From an uncultured Clostridia bacterium (lineage in GTDB: Bacteria > Bacillota > Clostridia > Oscillospirales > Butyricicoccaceae): DNA of 38,140 nt. Every line of letters starts with the position of its first letter. The stretch's first letter is position 1. Location: the NCBI GenBank assembly GCA_944375715.1, contig CALWAP010000018.1:1-38140 (forward strand), in the 5' to 3' direction. The position numbers and the translations under genes are program-made. The notes below the pieces were generated by a model. It made no database searches and was not told the origin of the DNA. It worked only from the letters and a program-made list of their open reading frames with translations. Shown one piece after another: positions 9,292 through 16,892 of this stretch.

Positions 9292-10713
9292 TCAAAGTGT
9301 TGGTTTTACGTCGGCAGGGATCGGGCATTCATACTTGCCGCCTGTCGATTTTATGAGTTCTTCCTTCGCCTTTTTAAGCAGCTCTGGGTCGGAAACCGCC
9401 ATAACAGCAGTAAGTGCCATTACCTTTGCCGCCGTGTTATTGCCTTTATTGGCAATGGATGAACGGGACTGAGCCGTCACCTGCCACGAATGTCCAGGGG
9501 TCCCCAGTGCCTCTGTAACAACATTTATCTGGGCCGTAGGAGCACAATAGCTGACATCACCCACATCGGTCGAACCGGGCATGGCCTTGTTGAGAGGAAC
9601 ATAGGGAAGCACACCGGTATGCAGCACATCATCTTCCGAAATAAGGTCGGGGTCCATGCCGTAATCCTCAAGCGTTTTTTTCGTGTCGGCTATATCGGCC
9701 TGGGTATATGTCTTCCTGAATGCCTCGGCCAAAGCAAAATCGGCCTGGTCAAACTTGGGGGCTCCTATTTCCTCAAAAGCCTGCTGCATGACCTTTTCAA
9801 GGGTTCGGTTGGGGTTATAATCGCACAGAGCCTCGTGGAATATCCTTTTGACCGTCGTGCCCGTCATCTTGGCGGCACCTTCGGCTATATCCATTACCCT
9901 ATCGAATATCTCCTGGGCCTGTTTTATTTTAGGAGCCCTGACAAAATAATGTACCTTCGCGTAATCATGAACGACATTGGGCGCAATGCCTCCCGCGTTT
10001 ACATAGGCATAATGCACTCTGGCCTCGGGGATTATATGCTCCCTGAGATAGTTTACGCCGACATTCATCAGTTCGACGGCATCCAGAGCCGAGCGGCCCA
10101 GATGGGGGTTGCCGGCAGCATGTGCCGATACGCCCCTGAACTCGTAAAATGCGCTTATGCAGGCCAGGCTGGAGGTGGTGGAAACCCTGTTTATCTTTCC
10201 GGGGTGCCATGTAAGGCAGATATCCAAGTCGTCAAAAAGGCCATTTCTTGCCATAAACACCTTGCCCGAGCCGTACTCCTCACCGGGACATCCGTAAAAC
10301 CGCACAGTACCCTTAAGTCCGTTTTCCTTAAGATAATCCCTGTAAGCCAAAGCCGCTCCCGCTGCCGCGGCGCCCAGGCTGTTATGTCCGCAGCCTTGAC
10401 CGTATCCACCTTCTTCAACAGGTTTTTTAACGGCGCAGGAGGCTTCCTGAGAAAGAGTCGGCAGAGCATCGTACTCGCCAAGAAAGCCAACTATCGGGGT
10501 GCCCTCACCCCAGCTGGCTATAAAGGCTGTCGGAACCTCACCGACGCCCATCTCCACATTAAAGTCCCTCTCCTCGAAAAACTGCCTGTAAAACTCAGCT
10601 GTCTTATATTCCTTCATTCCCGGCTCGGCATATTCCCAAACGGTATCGTTGGCCAAGATTATGTCGCTGTTATACCTGTCTACCAGGGCCGATATGATTT
10701 CCTTTTTATCCAT
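9292..10713 (-). CDS. AbgB-like M20 family amidohydrolase (second copy)
   Basis: A 473-residue metallo-amidohydrolase of the M20 family, close to AbgB, the subunit that with AbgA cleaves p-aminobenzoyl-glutamate. Motifs shared with AbgB: LGEYDALPTLSQ, QGCGHNSLG, GTVRFYGCPGEEYGSGK, LTWHP, AHAAGNPHLGRSALDAVELM, TDVGDVS and GTPGHSWQ. It closely resembles the next gene upstream, so this is a tandem duplication. Where that paralogue and AbgB have HGCGHN, this copy has QGCGHN. The frame is open to 10767, but the ATG at 10713 has GGAAGTGAG in front and gives exactly the length of the paralogue. No AbgA partner or AbgT transporter is nearby, so the substrate (an acyl-amino acid or aminobenzoyl-glutamate) is open. 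Confidence 0.88.
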   Translation of the reverse strand: MDKKEIISALVDRYNSDIILANDTVWEYAEPGMKEYKTAEFYRQFFEERDFNVEMGVGEVPTAFIASWGEGTPIVGFLGEYDALPTLSQEASCAVKKPVEEGGYGQGCGHNSLGAAAAGAALAYRDYLKENGLKGTVRFYGCPGEEYGSGKVFMARNGLFDDLDICLTWHPGKINRVSTTSSLACISAFYEFRGVSAHAAGNPHLGRSALDAVELMNVGVNYLREHIIPEARVHYAYVNAGGIAPNVVHDYAKVHYFVRAPKIKQAQEIFDRVMDIAEGAAKMTGTTVKRIFHEALCDYNPNRTLEKVMQQAFEEIGAPKFDQADFALAEAFRKTYTQADIADTKKTLEDYGMDPDLISEDDVLHTGVLPYVPLNKAMPGSTDVGDVSYCAPTAQINVVTEALGTPGHSWQVTAQSRSSIANKGNNTAAKVMALTAVMAVSDPELLKKAKEELIKSTGGKYECPIPADVKPTL

Positions 10714-10741
10714 CAAACTCACTTCCGTCAAATTATTTTCC

Positions 10742-10765
10742 GGCCGGGGAATTATTTCCCCGGCC
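10742..10765 (-). other. Intergenic hairpin between the tandem amidohydrolases
   Basis: A perfect 8-bp GC-rich stem (GGCCGGGG/CCCCGGCC, loop of eight) fills the 60-base gap. The sequence after it on the minus strand begins GGAAAATAATTT, not a T run, so it is more likely an RNA processing or stabilising element than a full terminator. Confidence 0.6.
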
Positions 10766-10773
10766 AAATGATT

Positions 10774-12195
10774 TTAAACATTGGGCTTTATCTCGGGGGG
10801 AACAGCCGAAACATACTTGCCGCCCGTGGACTTTACAAGCTCTTCTTTCGCTTTTTTGAGTATCTCAGGGTCAAAAGCCGCTTTTACCGCTGCCAGAGCC
10901 ATGACCTTGGCGGCCGTGATCGTACCCTTATAAGCAATGGATGAGCGGGACTGAGCCGTCACCTGCCATGAATGTCCGGGAGTGCCCAGAGCCTCGGTAA
11001 CGACACCTATCTGGGCGGTAGGTGCACAGTAACTGGCGTCGCCCACATCAGTAGAACCGGGCATGGCCTTGTTAAGGGGCACATAGGGCAGTACGCCGGT
11101 GTGCAAAACGTCGTCTTCTGAAATAAGGTCTGGATCCATGCCGCTGTTTATTAAGGAGCTCTTTACATCTTCAAGGTCGCCCTTTGTAAAGGACTTCCTG
11201 AACTCCTTCGCCAAATCGAAATCTGCCTGGTCAAACTTTGGTGCCCCTATCTCTTCAAAAGCCTCCTGCATGACCTTTTCAAGGGTGCGGTTGGGGTTAT
11301 AATCAAAAATAGCCTCCTTCAGTTCCACTGTATGGGTGGTGCCCGTCATCTTGGCGGCGCCCTCGGCCACGTCCTTTACCCTTTCAAATATCTCCTGGGC
11401 CTGGTACATCTTAGGAGCCCTTATAAAATAATGTATCTTGGCAAAATCATGCACGACATTTGGGGCAATGCCGCCTGCATTGACATAGGCGTAATGCACC
11501 CTGGCTTCAGGGATTATATGCTCTCTTAGGTAATTGACGCCTACATTCATAAGCTCTACGGCATCCAGCGCCGAGCGGCCCAGGTGGGGATTGCCGGCAG
11601 CATGAGCCGAAACGCCCCTGAAGCTGAACATAACGCTTATATTGGCCAGGCTGGAGGTGGTGGAGACCCTGTTGAACTTGCCAGGATGCCATGTAAGACA
11701 GACGTCAAGGTCATCATAAAGGCCGGCCCTTGCCATAAACACCTTGCCGGAACCATATTCCTCGCCGGGGCAGCCGTAGAACCTGACCGTACCCTTGAGA
11801 CCGTTTTCCTCAAGGTAATCTCTAAAGGCAAGCGCGGCGCCTGCGGCACCTGCGCCAAGGCTGTTGTGTCCGCAGCCATGGCCGTATGCCCCTTCAACTA
11901 TCGGCGTTTTTACCGCACAGGCAGCTTTCTGGGAAAGTGTCGGTAGAGCGTCAAATTCACCGAGGAAGCCGACAACAGGCGCACCCTCTCCCCATTCAGC
12001 TATAAAGGCAGTGGGCATATCGGCCAGGGCACTTTTTACATTGAAGCCCTTTTCTTTGAAAAAGTCTTCATAAAAGGCGGCTGTCTTATATTCCTTCATT
12101 CCCGGCTCGGCATATTCCCAGACGGTATCGTTTATTTTGACTATATCGTCGCGGTACTTGTCCACCAGCTGAGAAACAATGTCCTTTTTGCTCAT
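10774..12195 (-). CDS. AbgB-like M20 family amidohydrolase (first copy)
   Basis: A 473-residue paralogue of the downstream gene with the same motif series: GEFDALPTLSQ, HGCGHN (residues 106-111), CPGEE (142-146), AHAAGNPHLGRSALDAVELM, TDVGDAS and GTPGHSWQ. These hold the expected metal ligands and the catalytic glutamate of M20 enzymes. The nearest characterised relative I recognise is E. coli AbgB (p-aminobenzoyl-glutamate hydrolase subunit). There is no signal peptide, so it is cytoplasmic. The start has GAGGCG seven bases before ATG. It leads a two-gene unit from a promoter that abuts the divergent promoter of the ATP-grasp operon. Confidence 0.88.
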   Translation of the reverse strand: MSKKDIVSQLVDKYRDDIVKINDTVWEYAEPGMKEYKTAAFYEDFFKEKGFNVKSALADMPTAFIAEWGEGAPVVGFLGEFDALPTLSQKAACAVKTPIVEGAYGHGCGHNSLGAGAAGAALAFRDYLEENGLKGTVRFYGCPGEEYGSGKVFMARAGLYDDLDVCLTWHPGKFNRVSTTSSLANISVMFSFRGVSAHAAGNPHLGRSALDAVELMNVGVNYLREHIIPEARVHYAYVNAGGIAPNVVHDFAKIHYFIRAPKMYQAQEIFERVKDVAEGAAKMTGTTHTVELKEAIFDYNPNRTLEKVMQEAFEEIGAPKFDQADFDLAKEFRKSFTKGDLEDVKSSLINSGMDPDLISEDDVLHTGVLPYVPLNKAMPGSTDVGDASYCAPTAQIGVVTEALGTPGHSWQVTAQSRSSIAYKGTITAAKVMALAAVKAAFDPEILKKAKEELVKSTGGKYVSAVPPEIKPNV

Positions 12196-12229
12196 TGAAA
12201 CGCCTCATTTCTTAATTTATTTGTGAAAT

Positions 12230-12258
12230 ATTCTACCACAAATAATTTGATATGGCAA
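12230..12258 (-). promoter_or_regulatory. Promoter of the amidohydrolase pair
   Basis: Minus strand TTGCCA, 17-bp spacer, TAGAAT, about 35 bp before the ATG at 12195. Its -35 hexamer (12253-12258) directly abuts the plus-strand -35 hexamer of the ATP-grasp operon. Confidence 0.7.
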
Positions 12259-12274
12259 TCTGCGGAATTATAAT
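12247..12274 (+). promoter_or_regulatory. Promoter of the ATP-grasp/PHP/deacetylase operon
   Basis: Plus strand TTGATA, 16-bp spacer, TATAAT, about 38 bp before the ATG at 12312. It overlaps the divergent promoter, so only one RNA polymerase could bind at a time. Confidence 0.65.
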
Positions 12275-12311
12275 GTAATATATTCTTATCATTAATCCGG
12301 AGGCCTTTTTC

Positions 12312-13463
12312 ATGACTGCTTTCGTTACCGATATAAAATACCGTATGGCATTATCCCTGATACGGGACTTAAACGATAATAAAATAAAAACGGTGGGCCT
12401 TTACACCGGCAGCATTCCTCCTTTTGCCTCACGCTCCAAAGGCCTGTCGGCCTGTTACAGTGTTCCCGACAGCCGCGAAGACCCCGCCGGCTTTATAAAG
12501 CGCCTGATCGAGCTGTGCCGTGAGTATTGCAATGACGCCGGCCTCCCCGTTGTCCTTCCCGTTGCCTCTTCCACACTGTCTATTTTATCAAAAGATGACT
12601 CGCAAGCGGCCCTGAAAGGCGTATGCCGCATGTGCATATCTAATGAAAGCTGTCTTGAGCTTGCCAACGATAAAGCCCGCCTGGCAGAGATGGCCCGAAA
12701 AATCGGGGTGCCCACACCTGAAGAATACCGGGTAACCTGTAAAGAGGATCTTGAGAACCTCGATTACCCCCTTATAGCAAAACCCGTATTCGGTGAAAAA
12801 CAGGGGCTGCCCGCTGAAAAGAGATACAGGCTGGTAAGTTCACCTAAACAGGCAATAAAGGCCTTGGAAGACTACACATTTGAAAACCGTTTGCCCGTGT
12901 TTCAAAAATGGCTTGCCGGCAGCGGATGGGGCTACTCTGTGCTGGCCGAAAACGGTGAAATAATCAACTCGATATGCCACCGCAGGATAAGGGAGTATCC
13001 CGTTTCGGGCGGACCATCAACCTGCTGTGTAAGTGAAGACGGCGCATTTCTCCTTCCCCATGCCCGCAAACTTATAAAGGCGCTTAACTTTACAGGCCTT
13101 GCCATGATAGAGTTCAAGACCGATTTGGAGGGCAATCCATACCTTCTGGAAATAAACCCGCGTATATGGGGCACCTTCCCCCTGACCCGCGTGGCCAAAA
13201 GCAGCATCGCATATGATTGGTATGCCCTGGCCGCAGAGCTTGAGCCGAAAAGGATATCCCCCAAAACGGGTGTGCGGATGTACTATCTTCCTTCGGATGC
13301 CCGCAGGTCGCTTTCAAGGATGAAAAAGGGCGCTGTTATCTCTGCGGCCTCCGCCATAAAGGATTGGCTTTCGCCCTTTTCGCATGAAGGCATATTTGAG
13401 CTCAGCGACCTCGGCGCTTCCTGGGGCTATCTTACTTCATATATGAAAGGCAGGCGCGGCTGA
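12312..13463 (+). CDS. ATP-grasp carboxylate-amine ligase-like protein
   Basis: A 383-residue ATP-grasp protein of the carbamoyl-phosphate-synthase-like type (COG3919-like). The N-terminal about 110 residues form a pre-ATP-grasp domain. The ATP-binding region follows: DYPLIAKPVFG (phosphate-gripping Lys), FQKWLAGSGWGYSVL, REYPVSGGPST, and the metal-binding end MIEFKTDLEGNPYLLEINPRIWGT, with Glu and Asn in the LEINPR motif. These ligases couple ATP hydrolysis to joining a carboxylate and an amine, and relatives with the REYPxxGGPST signature often sit in surface-polysaccharide loci. GGAGG lies eight bases before ATG. Its TGA overlaps the next ATG (TGATG), so it is coupled to the PHP gene. The substrate is unknown. 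Confidence 0.82.
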   Translation: MTAFVTDIKYRMALSLIRDLNDNKIKTVGLYTGSIPPFASRSKGLSACYSVPDSREDPAGFIKRLIELCREYCNDAGLPVVLPVASSTLSILSKDDSQAALKGVCRMCISNESCLELANDKARLAEMARKIGVPTPEEYRVTCKEDLENLDYPLIAKPVFGEKQGLPAEKRYRLVSSPKQAIKALEDYTFENRLPVFQKWLAGSGWGYSVLAENGEIINSICHRRIREYPVSGGPSTCCVSEDGAFLLPHARKLIKALNFTGLAMIEFKTDLEGNPYLLEINPRIWGTFPLTRVAKSSIAYDWYALAAELEPKRISPKTGVRMYYLPSDARRSLSRMKKGAVISAASAIKDWLSPFSHEGIFELSDLGASWGYLTSYMKGRRG

Positions 13464-14197
13464 TGCTGGTCAAAGCCGATCTCCATATCCATACAAGCCT
13501 TTCCGGCGACGGAAGAAGCTCTCTTGAAGATATGCTCAAAGCCGCCGCAAGCGCGGGCATTGATGCTGTGGCTGTGGCCGACCATGATATCCTTTCAGTA
13601 AAAAAAGAGGATAATCCGCCCCTTATCATACCTGCATGCGAATGTTCGACCACAGACGGACACATCATCGCGCTTTTTATTGAAAGCCCTGTTACCTGCC
13701 TAAAAAAATATACGGGCAGGCTGCCGTCAGCTTCAGAAGCCATACATGAGATACACGCTCTTGGGGGGATAGCCGTATGGGCCCACCCCTATGAACGCCA
13801 TACCATTTTAAACGAAAACGCCGTAGCGTTTGCCGATATTATAGAAACAGCCAACGCACGGGCGTCCTTTAAAAACACTGAAGCCAACAAAATGGCCCGG
13901 GAGCTCGCCTACCGCCTTGGCAAACCCTGTTGTGGCGGAAGCGATGCCCATCACCTTTCAGAAGTGGGCAACGCCTACTCTGAAATTGACTGTAAAGCTT
14001 GTACACTTGACTGTATAAAAGAGGCGCTTTTATCCGGGCGCACCCAGGCAGTCCTTGTTCGAAATACACCGAGGCTCAAAAAAGGCATTTCACAATTTGA
14101 GAAAAGACGGAAAAAGGGCTTTTCTCCACTATCATATTCAAAGGGCCTTTTATATATTGCATACTGCCTTTTACTTGATTTTATAAAGGAGAGATAA
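13463..14197 (+). CDS. PHP-domain metal-dependent phosphoesterase
   Basis: A 244-residue PHP-domain protein (TrpH/RnaseAM-like, COG0613 type). Metal-binding motifs visible: DLHIHTSLSGDGR at residues 5-17, VADHD (about 39-43), the histidine in WAHPYERH and GGSDAHH. Characterised relatives hydrolyse phosphoesters, for example 3',5'-bisnucleotides or short oligonucleotides. The last 20 residues include a hydrophobic stretch (GLLYIAYCLLLDF) that could bind the membrane. It starts in the stop codon of the ATP-grasp gene and ends two bases before the deacetylase start region, so the three proteins are probably made together. Confidence 0.85.
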   Translation: MLVKADLHIHTSLSGDGRSSLEDMLKAAASAGIDAVAVADHDILSVKKEDNPPLIIPACECSTTDGHIIALFIESPVTCLKKYTGRLPSASEAIHEIHALGGIAVWAHPYERHTILNENAVAFADIIETANARASFKNTEANKMARELAYRLGKPCCGGSDAHHLSEVGNAYSEIDCKACTLDCIKEALLSGRTQAVLVRNTPRLKKGISQFEKRRKKGFSPLSYSKGLLYIAYCLLLDFIKER

Positions 14198-14198
14198 T

Positions 14199-15545
14199 AT
14201 GTCTGTTTTAACCCTGGCCATATCGACCGCCAAAAAGGTCAAACACGCATTAAAAAAAGACATAGACAAAAAAACGCCTGTTTATCTTTCACCCGTAAGA
14301 AGGCTGGAGCGCATCAGAACCCGAGAGAGGGTCTGCGCCATGACATTTGACGACGGCCCCATGAACCTCCCTCCCAACCCGGATAATCACGGCGGAAAAC
14401 CCCTGACGCTGGTGCTGGCGGAAATATTGGAAAAACACGGCGGCAAAGGCACCTTTGATGTTGTTGGTGACACATCAAAGAACTATCCCGATAACCCCGG
14501 CAAGCACGGATCGGCCTCATGGGGAGGCGTAGCCTACGACCACTATCCTGATATAAACAAAGATGCTTTCGGCGGGGCTCAGAACTGCCCCCAGCTTATA
14601 TCCCGCCTTTTAAGCGGCGGGCACCAGATAACAAATCACACCTATTCCCACATACTTTTCGGTAAAAAGTCTGTGGTTTATGGCACCAGAAAACATCTGG
14701 ACACTCTTGAAGACGCATGTGAGGATATACTGCGCCTTCACCGCCTGATGGAAGACCAATATGGATATACAATGGAATACATGCGTCCTCCCCACTATGT
14801 AGACAAAATAAATGGGGGCTTTTCTTCATATGATGCCTGTGCCCTGACGGGGTATCAGTACATGGCCGCCAGCTTTGACGGGGCCGGCTGGCTGCCCTGC
14901 AAAACATACGAACAGGAAGTGGAAGCTACATGGAAACCCATTCAAAACGCCCTGCTCAATGACCCCAACGCTTTTTGCGGACAGATTATATTTCAAAAAG
15001 ATGGCTGCAACATGGCAAGGCGTACTCCCATTGCAGACGGTCTGGACAAGGCTTTGGAGATTCTTGATTCCTATGGATATAAGGTCATAACCGTAAAGGA
15101 GCTTGTCTCCCGCTCTCCTTTTGAAGACCTGGGTAAGGGTGACGAACATTTTGAAAGCGCTCTTTCCCTTTTGAACCGCGGCTATACCATTGCTTTCCGT
15201 AACAATAAGGTGATGCCGCAGGCGGAACTTAAAAGAGGCGAACTTTTAATGATGCTCTATGGGGTCAAAGGCGTTTCGAGGCGGATAGAGCTTATCAGAA
15301 AGGAAAAGGTCTTCAACCTTAAGGATATTAAGCCCTCCCATCCGTACAGCGGCGCTGTAAGCTTGGCTTTGGAACAGGACGCCTGCCCGTGTGAAAACGG
15401 TATGTTCTTTCCGGACAAACCTGTTGACAGGGAGTATTTCTCCCATGTATGCCGGGCGTTTTTCGGTAAATCTGTTTCTGTCCAGGAGCCAATAACCCAC
15501 GGCAAGGCGATAGATGCGCTAGCTACTTTGGCAAAAGGAAAATAG
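14199..15545 (+). CDS. NodB-type polysaccharide deacetylase with SLH-like C-terminus
   Basis: A 448-residue protein with a NodB-homology domain (residues about 44-302): motif 1 TFDDGP (49-54, catalytic Asp51 and metal Asp52), motif 2 HTYSH (147-151, metal His pair) and motif 3 RPPH (196-199). The last motif, normally LxH, reads IIFQKD (263-268), so the usual catalytic histidine appears missing. A large insertion rich in Gly, Asp and Pro lies between motifs 1 and 2. The C-terminal about 140 residues resemble two to three degenerate SLH repeats (PFEDL...RGELLMMLYG; FNLKDI...DREYFSHVCRAFFG). No signal peptide or membrane segment is seen at the N-terminus, odd for a cell-wall enzyme. GGAGA precedes ATG. 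It ends the three-gene operon and is followed by a terminator. Confidence 0.82.
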   Translation: MSVLTLAISTAKKVKHALKKDIDKKTPVYLSPVRRLERIRTRERVCAMTFDDGPMNLPPNPDNHGGKPLTLVLAEILEKHGGKGTFDVVGDTSKNYPDNPGKHGSASWGGVAYDHYPDINKDAFGGAQNCPQLISRLLSGGHQITNHTYSHILFGKKSVVYGTRKHLDTLEDACEDILRLHRLMEDQYGYTMEYMRPPHYVDKINGGFSSYDACALTGYQYMAASFDGAGWLPCKTYEQEVEATWKPIQNALLNDPNAFCGQIIFQKDGCNMARRTPIADGLDKALEILDSYGYKVITVKELVSRSPFEDLGKGDEHFESALSLLNRGYTIAFRNNKVMPQAELKRGELLMMLYGVKGVSRRIELIRKEKVFNLKDIKPSHPYSGAVSLALEQDACPCENGMFFPDKPVDREYFSHVCRAFFGKSVSVQEPITHGKAIDALATLAKGK

Positions 15546-15551
15546 CGTTAT

Positions 15552-15584
15552 AAAAAGGACAAAAGCTTGCGTTTTTGTCCTTTT
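15552..15584 (+). terminator. Terminator of the ATP-grasp/PHP/deacetylase operon
   Basis: An inverted repeat AAAAGGACAAAA / TTTTGTCCTTTT with a short loop follows seven bases after the deacetylase stop and ends in T-rich sequence. Confidence 0.8.
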
Positions 15585-15841
15585 AAGTGAACTTTTAAAC
15601 CCGTGGAATATATGTATACCAGCAAGTAGCACCTGCTTTTTCTAATTTTCAAAAAGTACGGCAGAGAAAGCTGCCGTGTTTATTATATGATTTTTTATGG
15701 TTGTCCACTTTAAAACCACCGTTTATCCAGCCTTTTAGGCCAGAACTTCCCATCAAAACCAAATCTCCAAACTCACTAGAAAATAAATAAAAAACCGATA
15801 AAACAGGAAACAAACCTGTATTTTAATCATTTTGTGGGTAC
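15585..15841. other. Gene-poor gap with hairpins; possible repeat or small RNA
   Basis: No convincing gene is seen. The stretch holds a perfect 7-bp hairpin (ACGGCAG/CTGCCGT at 15658-15677), an imperfect AGCAAGT/ACCTGCT inverted repeat near 15621-15638 and a small ACAGG/CCTGT hairpin near 15804-15820. The rest is AT-rich. The density of hairpins suggests a dispersed intergenic element, a small RNA or the decayed remains of one, but nothing here identifies it. Confidence 0.35.
15649..15753 (-). CDS. Doubtful 34-residue small ORF
   Basis: A minus-strand ATG at 15753 with GGAGA ten bases before it opens a 34-residue frame (begins MGSSGLKGWINGGF, ends FLCRTF) that runs through the 15658-15677 hairpin. 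The frame also stays open upstream of the ATG. There is no recognisable domain. It may be chance, part of a dispersed repeat, or a relic of a longer gene. Confidence 0.2.
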   Translation of the reverse strand: MGSSGLKGWINGGFKVDNHKKSYNKHGSFLCRTF

Positions 15842-15878
15842 AAAAAGGTCCGAGGAAACAGATTTCCTCGGACCTTTT
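15842..15878 (-). terminator. Terminator of rpsB-tsf
   Basis: A perfect 16-bp inverted repeat (AAAAGGTCCGAGGAAA and its complement, loop of four) lies about 50 bases past the tsf stop. The minus-strand transcript ends in five U; flanking A and T runs mean it could work in both directions. Confidence 0.9.
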
Positions 15879-15930
15879 CTGAATCATTTTTTAAGACAAT
15901 GCGCTTGTTTTGCAATAAACAAGCTTATTT

Positions 15931-16854
15931 TTATTTGCCGGTCATCTTGGCAACTTCTTCAGCAAAGTTGTCTTCCCTCTTCTCAAGTCCTTCACCTTTT
16001 TCAAAGCGGACGAATTTCACGATCTTGACAGTGCCTCCCTGCTCAGAAGCAACCTTGTTTGCGTATTTCTCAACAGAAAGCTTGTTCTCCTTAACAAAAG
16101 CCTGATTGACAAGGCAGTTCTCCTCAAAGAACTTGTTGATCCTACCGGCAACGATCTTTTCGGCAACATTGGCGGGCTTGCCTTCGTTGATGGTCTGGGC
16201 CATGAGGATCTCCTTCTCCTTGTCAAGGACCTCTGCGGGAACGGCATCCTTATCAAGATACTGAGGACGCATAGCGGCGATCTGCATGCAGATATCCTTG
16301 CCCAACTCCTTGACGGCCTCGTTGTTCTTGAGGTTATCGGAAACCTCAAGGCCTACAAGGACGCCGATCTTGCCGCCCATGTGGATATAAGCGACATTCA
16401 TAGTCGAGGCATCATACCTCTCAAACCTTCTGATCTGGATATTTTCACCGATTGTCAGGACCTTTTCCCTAAGGACATCAACAACAGTGAGGTCGCTATC
16501 GGGATACTTGCAGGCGTTAAGGGCCTCTATATCAGCAGGAGCATCCTTAATTATAACATTGCACAAATCGGAGCAAAACTTTTTGAACTCCTCATTCTTC
16601 GCAACAAAGTCGGTTTCAGAGTTAACCTCGACAACAGCGCCCACTCCGCACTCTTCGCAAACATAAGCATAGACAGCACCCTCGGCAGCAATCCTGCCGG
16701 CCTTCTTGGCGGCAGCGGCCAGGCCCTTTTCACGCAGAAACTCGATAGCCTTCTCAAAATCGCCATCAGAAGAAGTCAGGGCCTTTTTGCAGTCCATCAT
16801 GCCGGCGCCTGTCTGTTCACGGAGCTTCTGTACATCTTTAGCTGTAAAAGCCAT
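15931..16854 (-). CDS. tsf: Translation elongation factor Ts
   Basis: A 307-residue EF-Ts, the guanine-nucleotide exchange factor that recycles EF-Tu. The N-terminal UBA-like domain (VQKLREQTGAGMMDCKKAL, residues 9-27) and the TDFVAKNEEF motif (about residues 81-90), which contacts EF-Tu, are clear. A tsf-typical C-terminal core follows (NEGKPANVAEKIVAGRINKF, then NKLSVEKY). GGAGGAAT lies before ATG. It follows rpsB by 38 bases as in most bacteria, but pyrH and frr, which usually come next in Firmicutes, are absent; a terminator and a gene-poor gap follow instead. Confidence 0.97.
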   Translation of the reverse strand: MAFTAKDVQKLREQTGAGMMDCKKALTSSDGDFEKAIEFLREKGLAAAAKKAGRIAAEGAVYAYVCEECGVGAVVEVNSETDFVAKNEEFKKFCSDLCNVIIKDAPADIEALNACKYPDSDLTVVDVLREKVLTIGENIQIRRFERYDASTMNVAYIHMGGKIGVLVGLEVSDNLKNNEAVKELGKDICMQIAAMRPQYLDKDAVPAEVLDKEKEILMAQTINEGKPANVAEKIVAGRINKFFEENCLVNQAFVKENKLSVEKYANKVASEQGGTVKIVKFVRFEKGEGLEKREDNFAEEVAKMTGK

Positions 16855-16892
16855 TATTATTCCTCCAATTTTGAGTTTATATTAAACTGTAA

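Noticed and set aside
10742-10765. Hairpin between the amidohydrolases as a terminator
   Set aside because: No T run follows on either strand, so I list it only as a hairpin.
9490-10944. A 484-residue plus-strand open frame
   Set aside because: It is antisense to the AbgB-like gene; its protein shows no family motifs.
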